From assembly GCA_027924645.1 (NCBI GenBank), contig BSBN01000829.1, positions 4,278,001 to 4,342,000 of the forward strand: a DNA stretch of 64,000 nt, written 5' to 3'. The stretch is from Cunninghamia lanceolata. Taxonomy: Eukaryota > Streptophyta > Pinopsida > Cupressales > Cupressaceae. Shown here piece after piece: positions 10,854 through 21,949 of the stretch. Position numbers and translations under genes: made by a program. The notes beneath the pieces are model-generated. The model ran no database searches. It saw only the letters and a program-made list of their open reading frames with translations, and was not told where the DNA came from. Within the stretch, counting starts at the first letter, position 1; every line of letters starts with the position of its first letter.

Positions 10854-12053
10854 TGATGCAGAGAGCCACCAGATAACATACAAAACAGGTGGAAGATCCC
10901 TTGAAAAGCCCACAAAATAACCTTTACAGTGTATATCGGCAAGACAAGGTAGAAGTCACACCGAAAAATACATATTCTTGCCTATCGGCAAGACTATACA
11001 CCATCGGTCAAACGAAAGAGTCCTTTGCCGATACATATCTCTCAGCGATGAGTCTTCCATCGGCAAGACTTCTCAAATCTCACCCCGATATATTTCGCTT
11101 CTCTTTCGTCAGTCTGACTTAGACTATCGGCATAACTTAATCCTCATCGTCCGATATCAAACCTTACACCGATGCACATCCTCTGCTTTCCCTTTGTCGA
11201 TGTGACTAAGATCATCGGTGGGACTCTTCGTCCACCTTCCGACAATACAACTCTTACCGATAACTCAACATAATGCTTCATCTTCGGTAAGACATTACCA
11301 TTTGTCACCTCGACACAAACACGATCGGCAAGATTAATGTTATCGGTTCAATGCACCTTTGTCTACCCGATAGACATAGTCAATCCGATGACTTCTCCAT
11401 ACATTGCTCGACTTATTCTTCCGGTCCTCCTTACTGTTTCCACCGGTCATTTCTTGCATCGTTTAGAATGCTTATTCTAAAAGCTCACATACAACAATGA
11501 TATTCAAATGGAAGATACGAACTGTCCTCACAAACATTAATGTATACACATAAAGTGCTAATTCCTTCTCTACACATTGTAACCGAACAGAACACACAGA
11601 AATAACTAAAAAAACTTAACAGAACAGAAATAGATCTAACTATCATGGAGGTCATTCCACTGGTTTCGAAGAAACCCACCAGTGGAATGACTCCAAATCG
11701 ATGTTCTGTAATTAGACCAGGAACTAAACCTTTCCTATTCCTTCCAGAGATTATACATACAAAAATTGTTTTCTTTTCTCTTTCTGTTTGTTCACTTCTC
11801 TCCCTCTACATGAACAGAGACCAACTATATAAAGACTCTCAATTGACAGTTACACATGGTGGAAAACGAACCACCACTGCTAATCGGTTACACTTCTTGT
11901 TCGGTTACAAGCTTTTTTCAATTCATTTACAATTTGGAATGACACGTATACAATCTTTCGATATGGCTCAAAGGCTTACAACATAACATTTGGACACAAT
12001 AGAAAATACGAGGGATCCTCTAGATCCTCAATGTCTCGAGGTGCTCCTGCACC
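10854..12053 (-). repeat. 5' LTR of S (1200 bp)
   Basis: This is the sister of 9181-10381. It keeps ATCGG at 11059 where the other copy reads ATCAG, so the motif cluster was denser originally. Minus-strand TATA-like box at 11825-11831; hairpin arms at 11651-11663 and 11679-11691. The few differences between the copies imply a fairly recent insertion. Confidence 0.93.
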
Positions 12054-12058
12054 AGATC

Positions 12059-12492
12059 CACATACACGAACTCAAGAACACTATCATGACAGTCACACTA
12101 GAAAGATTGCTTGCGGACCTCCAAACCACAAACCACTTGAGTTGAGGACACACACCAACACCCCAAACATACTTCTAGATCCGCAAACCATAATATTCCA
12201 ATGCAGAGCAATCCAAACCAAGTTTTTGTCACTTTGTTACCTCTGAACAATTGAAAAACCTGGTTCCACTCAAATGGCCATAACTTCACCAATTCTCCAT
12301 GCGGACCTCTCAAATCTTAACTGGAGCAACTTCAGACAATCCTCTACAAACCCTTTAGTCCACAGACTCTAATCTGTATCTCACTGGGAATGCGGAGCAA
12401 TCTACTTTATTGAACTGCACTATCTTCACTATCTTTGACAAAGAGATATGTTGACATTAATGACAACACATCATATGCACATATTTGCAACA
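12059..12492 (-). repeat. 5' LTR of C2, U3 start
   Basis: On the minus strand this starts TGTTGCAAATATG, like the C1 LTR start, and contains the shared word AATGTCAACATA. It is separated from the rest of the C2 LTR (8307-9180) by S. Confidence 0.85.
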
Positions 12493-13084
12493 ATGGGAAC
12501 CCTCAAGTACATAGCCTAGGCAACAACTTGCTTTAATACCCCACGGGTATTAGTGAAGGTTAAAAAAAATAGAATTGGATGTGATAAAATAATATCAATC
12601 TTAGGGATTGGGAGAAAACCCTAAAACAAAACAAGTCAATGCTCTAATTTCTTGACCCATTTTCAGTTGCAACTTTGGGATTTTTGTCTCTCTTTTGTAG
12701 CCGCCACCAAGCTAGGGTTTGACCCTGTAACTCCTTGATTGTTTACCATTCCTAAGCAATTTTTATGCAGTCTTCTCTAGGAAAATGAAAGGTAAGGTCG
12801 TTCTTGCACATTTGATCAATTTCTCTTTATCACTGAGGCAAATTTTAGCCTTAAAACCATGACTGTGCTATGTTTATCTGATGAAACTTTTATCTATGCT
12901 TTACTGTTGTTCTTTCCTATGTCTCGGCTGCCATTGACTACATTTTTGAGACTCAACTTTTTGGTTATGAATACATTTTGTGCAAAGCAAAACCCTGAGG
13001 TAAGTTCATTCTTCAAGCTCTAGAACTCCTTTATTTTCTAGGGTGTAGCCATATTGCATCATTTCTAAACTTTTTCAATTTATT
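12493..13084 (-). repeat. 3' LTR of G, distal fragment
   Basis: It matches 36368-36959 in the 5' LTR of G. It is bounded on the left by C2 (12492) and on the right by L (13085). Confidence 0.9.
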
Positions 13085-16000
13085 TGTGGGTGCCCTATGA
13101 CAAAATTAGACCTCTAGACTATGGGCTAGTTCCCTTGAAATGTTCTATTGAGATGTATGTTTTTTTACTATTTTGGAAAAGAGAAGAAAAAACTAAGTGA
13201 ATGCTAAAGGTAAAATGGTGATGCTCCTGATTTGGATAAAATAATGCAGTTTGATCCATAATGTTTACCCAGAAATCTGACTTCTACACAATCCAAACTT
13301 GGCATAAATATCACAAAAGTGATTCTAAGGAAGGTTTGAAAATAGGGCTTCTATGAAGGAAAATATTTTTTCACAACACAAAAATATTATTTCTGGTTAA
13401 CACAACTTAAGACCTGTGATGAATATATGCTTTAATGCTGTAAACAAGGAAGTGAGACAATAATGTTAAAGGTTTAATGATAAACACAATAAAATTTTAT
13501 CAAAATCACTTCACTAATAGCACTAAAAGGAAAGGAAATTAAACTGATCTCAAAGAAAACAAAGGAAAGTTCTGCAAAGAAGACAAAAGTATACCCTGTA
13601 ACCCGCCAATCTCTCAATAAAACTATAAAATATGAGCTACAAGAATTCTCCAATCTATCTGAATCAGAATGAGAATCAAGAACTAGAAAAAACAAACTTT
13701 TGCTTTATAATATATAGATCTGCTCTCTCTAAGAGGCATGCAAAAATATGGACTTGTAGATAACTGCCTCTAAAAATAATCATTCCCGAGCAACCACCAA
13801 AATCCTCAAAATTAGGGCCTAAAACTGCCACAAATTGAGCAAAAATAGCTTCAATTTGGGCCTCTCCATATACTTGACCAAAAAGTTCGACCAAGAATCC
13901 TAAAAATACTCCAAAAAAATCATGCAAAACCTCCTAGGTGGCCTAGTTAACTCAACTAATCAATTTACATGATTTTGCATGAGCAAAATTGATTGTGAGT
14001 AAATAATAAAGTAATAGAATAATTACTTCATTATTGGTTACAATTTGTTCTAATTTTGATTTTACAAGTTGTGGAAAATAATAAAGTAATTTGGAAAATA
14101 TTACTTTATTATTTATTTACAATTAATTACTTTGTAAAATCATGCATGATTAGAAGAAAAAATATTACTCCTTATCACTCCAATTACACTTGCCTATTTT
14201 GCATGATATGAGCACAAATAGGACTTAGAAGAAAGAGAAAAACCTTTATACCTCCATGCATCATGACACCCCATGCACAAAAACAATATGCATAAACATC
14301 CTTATGACTCCCTCTAATGCCTTAGTGCATAATTGTTTACCTTGGGAAATTCCATGCTCAGTCTTCATGCATGCCATGTTTAAAATCATACCCTCTTAGC
14401 TTTGTTAGCCACCATACATAATCAAGAAGTATCCTTACCTTTGGATGTTTTTACAAAAAGACAAGGAACATGATTAGCATGTGTATTTTTGTCCATGCAT
14501 TACTCGACCACCAAGAAATTTTAAATAGTTTATATGGCATGAAGCCTTTCTTCCTCATTATACGACCCCTCTTGACTTAATAAAAATCAAGTCTTAAGCA
14601 TTGTTGTCGGCCACTCCATGCTATGATGGTTATGATCTTTCAAGACCAAAGTCTTGACCACATGCACTTCTTGGATAAGGTAATTACTTGTTTTTTGTGA
14701 AGTCAAAAATCACACTTGAGAAAAAGGATCCTTCAAACAAAACAAAGAGACAACCCTAAAAGTTGCTTATTCTTTATTTGGCATACTCTTCACTTGCTCT
14801 ATAACTTTACTCTATTGGCTTTAGGGTTTGAAGGTTTGAAGCATATCTCTGCTTTTTTCACTCCTCTCAATGGCTTTTCTTGGTTGAAACTTTGGAACTC
14901 TGCATCATAAGGAAGTAGGTAACACTTTCTTGAGTTTCATATGAGGCATTTTATTTGATCTCTAGCTTTATTTCTTTCATGGTTGTGGCATCCTTCTTCA
15001 TTCATGGTTATCTTCATATGCTGTGCATTCTTTAATACCCTCCTTGTTTCTGCATCTTCTTTTTGCAACTCTTCATCTGTTCTTGAAAACTTGATGCCAC
15101 TGTGAGGCCATGGATAGATCTCTCTACTTGCTAGAAAAATGAGGTAAGCACTTGTCATTTTTCATCCTCTATATCTTCATTTGTCTCTTTTTACAGTTTG
15201 AAAAATGACAAAGGTTGTATATTGTCATGGGTATTGCATTTTTAGCAAAGAATGTCATATCACTGTCGGCCATGACTGTATATGTCTCTTTTTAGCTTTG
15301 ACTTGGCTGTAGGTGCAGAAAACTTGAGGGTTTGAGATCTTGAGATAAGGGTTTGCTATCTTCTTGCATTTTCAACGCCTCCACCTTCTCACAACCATGC
15401 TCGATCTATATATAGGCACCAAACTGTGTAGGTTGTTGAGGGTTTGTAAGTTTTGAAACTAGGGTTTCAACCTTCCTTGCATAAAAACTCCTTCACACTA
15501 CCACGACCATTCTCTTCACTGTTATTTCTTTCTCTTTTAATGAAGGTGAAGAAAGAACAAGGGTTTGAAATTTCCTGTCAAGGGTTTGCTCTTTTTGTAC
15601 TTTCAAGGCTTCTATCTGTCAAGGCCACTCTCCTATGGTATTCACTATTCTTTCTTTTACTTTTAAGAAACAAGGGTTTGATATTTCTTTGAAAAGACCT
15701 TTGTTTTAATTTGCAGATGGGTATACCTTCTATCATGAGAAATCTTGTTCTTCTGGCATGGCTATGACTGTATTTATCTTTTATCTGAGTCTTCTTGATT
15801 GTGGGTGCAAAAATTAGCACTAGGGTTTGATTTTTTGTCAAATGGGTATACATTTTAGCATGAGCAATCTTTCCTGTATAGCACCCCTTGACTGTACCTT
15901 TCCTGTAGACAAAAAGTATTAGGGGTTGAAGTATTAATAAATGGAGTTTTTCTTTGCTTTACACAGCACGTTCTCCTCCTACTCCTTGTGACTGTCATAG

Positions 16001-18425
16001 ATGATGATACACTTTATCTTTTCTATCCTCCACTGTAGCTCCAGGGTATGATAACAAGTCTTTTGATATTCTGTATGATAACAAGTCATCATTTACCTCC
16101 ATCTGTATCATAACATTAATACCTCTGGAAGGCTCTCTTGTAGCATAAATGGTGTTTTTAGCTTATTTGCATATGATATCTCTCTTCAACTTTGCTAACG
16201 GTAATCACTTGTCATGTGTGACTGTGGCATCATCTCTTAACTGTCATATGTGTTTGGATCCTTCTATTCTCTAGACATCATATTTTCTTCTCCTTGCTGT
16301 CTATGGCATTCTTTAAATAAACCTTTAGCATGGATAACATATTCTTGTATACTCACTGTTTGTCTCATCATTTGGATGTTATAGTATCATATGTATCATG
16401 CATTTTTCCCCTTGACTGTCTATTTACTATGACTATATCATGATAGAATAATGGCATAAAAGAAAGAGGGTTGTTTACCTTGTGAATTGTCAATCACAAT
16501 CTATAGCATCTTCTTTTGTCATCTCTCCTTCATCATTTGATGTACTCCTATAGAAGGATATGGCAACTGTAATATACCCTAACTGTATCTTACTTGTATA
16601 ATCCACTTTATTGATCTTGTCCTGACTGTTCATGGTGAAGGTGATTATACTTGTCTTTTTTCTTGCAATGTATCTTTCTTTATGGCATTATATTGGATGT
16701 ACCATGGCATCACTGTAGCTCCAAGGTGTATGAGATAAGGTTTGTTTGATCAATACAATGATGACATACATGGAAACCATCTTGTTATATTTAGACTGTG
16801 GTACTCCTGTCACTCCACTGTGTTTATTGTTGTACTCTTTCTTTGCTCTAGACATGGCAGTCTCTTTCTTTTGACTTTGTATCTAACTATCATGTCAGTG
16901 ATGATATATGTAAGCTACTCCTAGCTTGTTCTTCTTTTAAGATCTCTGGTACTAAGTGACAGTCTTTATCATTTGATGAATACACTTCAGAGAGTATGTT
17001 GTATGTATCTTTTGTTTGCATCTTTGCATCTAGCATGTGACTGCTACACTTATCTCATATATTCTTGTGAGGTTTTCCTTTATGACAGTCAAGTTGGCAT
17101 AGTGTACATATGATTGTCTTTCCTTGGAGGCTATCTCATCTATTGTTCCATGTGGCATTTTGCTTGACTTTCTCTATGACACACTTGCAAGTTGAATGTG
17201 ATATAACTGTTAAACTTTGAACACCTTTAACAAAATGAGAAATACCTGGTATAGAGTGCTGCTTCACTTGAACTATTTTCTCTTTACCTCCTTGTATCTT
17301 GATGGTTTGAAGTTTTGAATACCTGTATCATGTTACTTTGATTTGCTCCAATTAACTGTAATAATGTTATGATGACATATCTTTTCTGTAAGTTGATTAG
17401 ATGATGCATGATATAGCTTTAGAATGATGCATCCTATCTTTTCTGATACTCTTTTCAAAAGATGAAAAGAAACATGTTGGGCTCAAACCCTTGTGGGAGC
17501 CACATTTAATCCACATATTTATTTGTCTTCAAATTAGCAACAAAACTTGTCCTATACCTACACAGTGAATAAACAAGTTAGTATAAAAAGTTCTTGGTAG
17601 TGTTGATTGATCTTCTCCATGATTTCTTCCTTATTTGTATCATATATCTGATCTGATTTCTCATCTGAATGCATGATGTGTTAAGTAGATGTCTCTATTT
17701 GATAAAAGCATGTGATAATTTTAAACATCTGGAGTACTAACAGGGCTGTCCCCAAAATTTTGTAGGTTCAACTGATGATGGCTTGGAGTGAAGACTGAAG
17801 ACTAAAAATTTGAAGGCCGACAACAACAACAATCTCCATCATCAAGCAATGAGGGATGTTTAACCTTATCATGTGTTCATTTCTTTTCCTTTTATCAAAT
17901 AGATGCATAGCTTGCATGTTTGCAATTACTCAGTCGAGTTATTCCCACGGCTTGTGTGGGACACATTTGAACACTTCTTTTAAACATGATCAGTTAATTT
18001 CTCTTATGCATATGATGTATATGTATTTCCTTTTTCAATCAATGCATGAGATAAAGTAACAGATACTTGAATGTTTGTTCAAAACATGACATGAAATAAC
18101 ATTGAAATATAAAATATATTTCTTTCTTTTATTCAAAACTGATTAACTGAATAATCAATTTAACTTATAACTCCTGAAAGATCAAACTATGTAGAACAAC
18201 TGTATCTCCTTGAATGTTTGATTTCTTGACAATCATTTTTCTTGTCATGATAACTTATCAGTCCTGATTGGACTGATGGGTTATCCTGACAACCGGATAT
18301 CCTTCTCTACTCTGTCAAGGCATCAACCATTCAATGAATGCATAACTCAAAGTTTTCTTTTATCACTTCTGAACAATTACTCTTAGGTCCAACTAATTTT
18401 AAGTGTGAACAAAAAATTAGTAACA
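13085..18425 (-). repeat. 3' LTR of L (5341 bp, end-truncated)
   Basis: It is the copy of 22029-27500. The single large length difference, 131 bases, is a block present at about 23275-23405 in the other LTR and absent here near 14325; the block is flanked by the word TGCATA, so a deletion between short direct repeats is the likely cause. Small ORFs inside are LTR sequence, not genes. GACTGT recurs about ten times between 15270 and 16800. Confidence 0.92.
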
Positions 18426-19024
18426 TTTCTAGTGACTTCTCAAGGGTGTTTGCCTACTAAATAGTTTTGAACCAGTAACCTAGCCTTTTCATTAGGCATA
18501 GAGTCATTTCTGCCTTGAATTTATAGAAATTCTGCAACTCACACTAACTAAAAATAGTAGCAACAACTAACTAAAAATTGAAACTAAAAACTGATTTGCC
18601 TAAAACAAAATCAGCAACATGTGCAAAAGCACTTCTTGGAAACGAAATACTGAACTAAAAATCTACCTACCCTACTCTAACCAGCCAAAGGTGCTGGTCA
18701 AATAAATCCATTAACTGTTTGGTTGAAATAACTTCCCTTCCTCAACAGAGAACACTGATTCACATGCTTATGAGTAGCTGAATTTTGATGAAGTACAAGA
18801 AAGTATTGAATAAATTACTGCAATGCTTCATAAAAAATGTAGAAAAATTCACTCACCAGTTGAATCTGATCATGAAAACTTCTATCATGGGGTAAAAAGA
18901 TGATCTAATTTTATTGTTGTGAGCCCAAAAACTACTTGGTTGATACAACAACATTCTATAATTGCTTCTTCATTTCTCTAGAAACCATATCCCTGATTGG
19001 GCATCCTCTCATAATAATGTATTC
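18426..19024 (-). other. L 3' untranslated region and polypurine end
   Basis: About 600 bases lie between the end of the L frame and the 3' LTR; I see no coding sequence in them. Next to the LTR the minus strand reads GAGAAGTCACTAGAAA, matching the equivalent end of G (GAAGTCGCCAGAAA at 29403-29416). A second shared block (GGCATAGAGTCAT, near 18497 and 29473) follows. Confidence 0.7.
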
Positions 19025-21775
19025 TTAGCTATTGATTTTGATGTCTAGATTTGGATCTGTTGTCATATGATCACTTGTACATTCAATCTGATCTGTAATA
19101 GTTAGCCCATATGATCTATACTCTTTGGCCTGATCCTGTTGATCAGAAACTATTGATTCGCATGATATTAAACTATCATCTATGTTAGAACAAAAAACCT
19201 CAATAATACTTGAAAACAAGGTTTCATATGACTGAAAATTCTGTACTAGAATTATATGCTCATCCTTTCTTGACATGAGGTCTTGATCATTACAAGAATC
19301 TAGTAGATTAGCAAGCTCCCTACAGGCTGAACAATCAGGATCTTGACAATCAAAAATAGAATTACCTTGAAAAGATTGATTTTCTTTGATTGATCTACTT
19401 AGCTATTTTGAAAATAGATCAGATGTATTATTCTACCAGAGAATATTATCTAATTTAGTTTTAGATCCTAGTTGGTTAATCTCGTGCACATATAAAATAA
19501 GGTCGTTGGTATCCAAAATGTGACTATCTTTTTTCTCTTCTAGCTGAACTGAAACATCAACTTCATTAAAGATCAACAGTACCTTGTGTTCTAGAATATT
19601 AACTAGCTGTCTTAAATCAGCTGGTAGTTGTATGATGTCTTCATCTTGGTCAATGAAAGAGGGCAGTTGATCAAATAGAGAAAATACATCTTCTTCTTTG
19701 TCTAGTTTATTTTCATCTGCAACTTGGGCAATCTATTTTGGCAATTGAATATTCTATCCTTCAAATCCTTATATCCTACTTTTATTTGTCTTGTAAACAA
19801 CATTAGAAAATCTCTCAAATGAATCAAAATCTAGAGGATTGAGAACCAAATCTGAAACATCATCGTCCTGGTTTGATTTATGCCTATTTTCATCTAGGAA
19901 TACAGAAAAAATATCAGAAACATCTTGCACCATATCTGATTTTTCTTGATTGAAACCTGGAATCCTGATTGGTTCAAGTTTTAATGATGCTTCTTCCCTT
20001 TCCTGATCTTCAATTGGTATGGAAGAGTTGTCTTTGATAAGATTTGGTACTCTATAATCAAGACATTTGGTACAAGAAGGCTACCATGGTTGCTTATAAG
20101 ACTGATGATTTGATTCAAGTACTTGATATGACAGATACTAAGAACTAATAGACTGATCCTGAATATGAATGGGTTCCTAATTACAATCAGAATTCTTGAA
20201 AGTTGAAAGTTGAAACTGATTTGATATTAAACTATCGTCTATGTTAGAACAAAAAACCTCAATAATACCTAAAAACAAGGTTTCATATGACTAAAAATCC
20301 TATACTAGAATTATATGCTCATCCTTTCCTAACATGAGGTCTTGATCGTTACAAGAATCTAGTAGATTGGTAAGCTCCCTATAGGCTGAATAGTCAGGAT
20401 CTTGACAATCAGAAACAGAATTATCTTGAAAAGATCAAATTTCTTCGATTGATCTACTTAGTTGTTTTGAAGATAGATCAGATGTATTATTTTGCCAAAG
20501 AATATTATCTGATTTAGTTTTAGATCCTGGTTGGTTAATCTCATGCACATATAAAACAAGGTCGTTTGTATCCAAAATCTGACTATCTTTTTGCTCTCCT
20601 AGTTGAACTGAAACATCAACTTCATTAAAGATCAGCAGTACCTCATGTTGTACAATATCAACTGGCTGTCTTAAATCAGCTGGTACTTGTATGATGTCTT
20701 CATCTTAGTTAATGAAACAGGGTAGTTGATCAAATAGAGAAACTACATCTTCTTCTTTATCTAGTTTATTTTCATCTGCAACTTGGGCAATCTGTTTTGG
20801 CAATTGAAGATTCTATCCTTCAAATCTTTGTATCCTATTTTTATTTATCTTGTAAATAGCATTAGAGAATATCTCAAATGAATTAAAATTTAGAGGATTG
20901 AGAACCAAATCTGAAACAACATCATCCTGGTTTGATTTATGCCTATTTTCATCTACGAATACAGAAAAAATAGTAGAAACATCTTGCACCATATCTATTT
21001 TTTCTTGATTGAAACTTGGAATCCTGATTGGTTCAAGTTTTAATGATGCTTCTTCCCTTTCCTGATCTTGGATTGGTATGGAAGAGTTATCTTTGATAAG
21101 GTTTGGTACTCTACAATTAGGGCATTCAGTACAAGAAGGCTGCCATGGTTTATTATAAGCCTAATGATTTGATTCAGGTACTTCATATAACAGATACTGA
21201 GAACTAATAGACTGATCCTGAATATGAATAGGTTCCTAATTACAATCAGAATTCTTGAAACTTGAAACTTGATTCCTACTAACCTCATTTTGAGAATGTT
21301 GATCCAAAATTTTCTACTTTTGTATTTTTGCAAGCAAATACTTCATCTATGTCTCTTTGGTTGTAATATGTCTTGGAAGATCTTCTTGGAACTGTATCTT
21401 ATGTGTCTCCAATTACTGCTCATGAAGATAGGCCTGATAATCCATCTCCTCCTGCTGTTATTGATACTTTTGTTGCCTCCTGAACTCTTCTAGGTTCTTT
21501 GTGACTTCTACCAATGTCTCGCTAATGTCACTCATGCTATACTTCATATCTCAAACTTCTTGGAATTGATTTTGGATATGTAAATGCTGATATGAAGGAT
21601 GAGTAGGGGTGGGTGGTAGGTAAACATGTTGAGCATGCTAATTTCTTTGCAAATCAAAGGAATAAGGAATAAAATCAGCAGTATGGTTGATCTGATATGG
21701 CTGATAAGATGGAGGATTGGTAATATTTTCATGATATGCTAGATGATATGACATATTTCCATGAAGGAAAGACAT
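19025..21775 (-). pseudogene. Unrecognised Gln-rich acidic protein of L, 917 codons, many stops
   Basis: One minus-strand phase runs from ATG 21775 to a stop at 19025 without a single frameshift, about 150 bases after the primer-binding site, where Gag should begin. I do not recognise the protein. The first 165 codons are Gln/Pro/Tyr-rich, then helical and charged. The rest is two copies of a 353-codon acidic unit. Unit A has a CxxCxxC cluster (CTECPNC) partly lost in unit B; unit B has CQDPDCSAC partly lost in A. Reading the frame by eye I count 20 internal stops: 14 TAG, 4 TAA, 2 TGA. At most sites inside the duplication the sister copy has Gln (CAG or CAA). Translatable structure on this scale implies past selection. 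It could be a Gag replacement or accessory protein; function is unknown. Confidence 0.75.
19164..21270 (-). repeat. Tandem duplication of 1059 bp inside the L frame
   Basis: The text around GATATTAAACTATC at 19164 recurs at 20223, and TTACAATCAGAATTC at 20181 recurs at 21240. Both pairs give a period of exactly 1059 bases, which is 353 codons, so the phase is preserved. The copies are closely similar throughout and differ mainly by transitions. Confidence 0.92.
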
Positions 21776-21925
21776 GTTTATTCATTCAAAAAGTCTAATC
21801 TATCAAACCAGAAAGATAGAGTCGCTAGGTATTTGTAAATAAACCTCTAAAAAGGATGAATTAACTGTTGATCATACCAAAAACAACAGTAATGATAAGT
21901 CCTATTGAACTAAAAATTAGTTTAA

Positions 21926-21944
21926 AGTCCCACTGGGCGTGCCA
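21926..21944 (-). other. Primer-binding site of L
   Basis: The minus strand reads TGGCACGCCCAGTGGGACT, five bases inside the 5' LTR edge at 21950. The complement ends in the form GTCCC...GTGCCA, as a tRNA 3' end does. Which tRNA is used I cannot assign. The site of G (35831-35849) differs by only two bases. Confidence 0.8.
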
Positions 21945-21949
21945 AAAAC

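Larger units (their letters stand above)
9181..12053 (-). mobile_element. Short non-autonomous LTR retrotransposon S
   Basis: Two nearly identical 1.2-kb direct repeats (9181-10381 and 10854-12053) flank only 472 bases (10382-10853). On the minus strand the LTR starts TGGTGCAGGAG and ends CTCTGCATCA, followed by AATTGGTATCAGAGC, a standard initiator-Met primer-binding site. The flanks catcc (9176-9180) and gatcc (12054-12058) agree at 4 of 5 positions, consistent with a target-site duplication. There is no Gag or Pol, so it must have been moved in trans. By structure it is a small non-autonomous element, though its LTRs are longer than in classical TRIMs. Confidence 0.9.
6880..12492 (-). mobile_element. 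Ty1/copia element C2, 5' part, interrupted by S
   Basis: This is the 5' half of a minus-strand copia element related to C1: 5' LTR (8307-9180 plus 12059-12492), primer-binding site, Gag and the start of Pol. The remainder lies left of the window because C1 inserted into its pol at 6879/6880. Its right end ...TTGCAACA at 12492 is the element's 5' terminus (TGTTGCAA on the minus strand, like C1). The following bases atggg continue the LTR of G and match its other copy near 36368, so C2 sits in G. The apparent 4.2-kb LTR is a normal 1.3-kb LTR with S inserted in it. Confidence 0.88.

Noticed and set aside
8307..12492. An apparent 4.2-kb LTR of C2
   Set aside because: The sequence between 9181 and 12053 is a complete element with its own LTRs and primer-binding site. 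Removing it leaves a normal 1.3-kb LTR.
13676..13927. A minus-strand ORF conserved at 22610-22840
   Set aside because: Both copies lie at the same place in the two LTRs of L, so their similarity is due to LTR duplication. There is no motif and no other sign of coding.
21040..21333. A 97-codon minus-strand ORF in another phase of L
   Set aside because: The neighbouring phase carries the duplicated 353-codon unit over more than 2 kb; this ORF is its shadow and is hydrophobic without structure.
21926..21944. A possible tRNA 3' end on the plus strand
   Set aside because: No cloverleaf lies upstream. Its place beside an LTR and the matching site in G show it is a primer-binding site.
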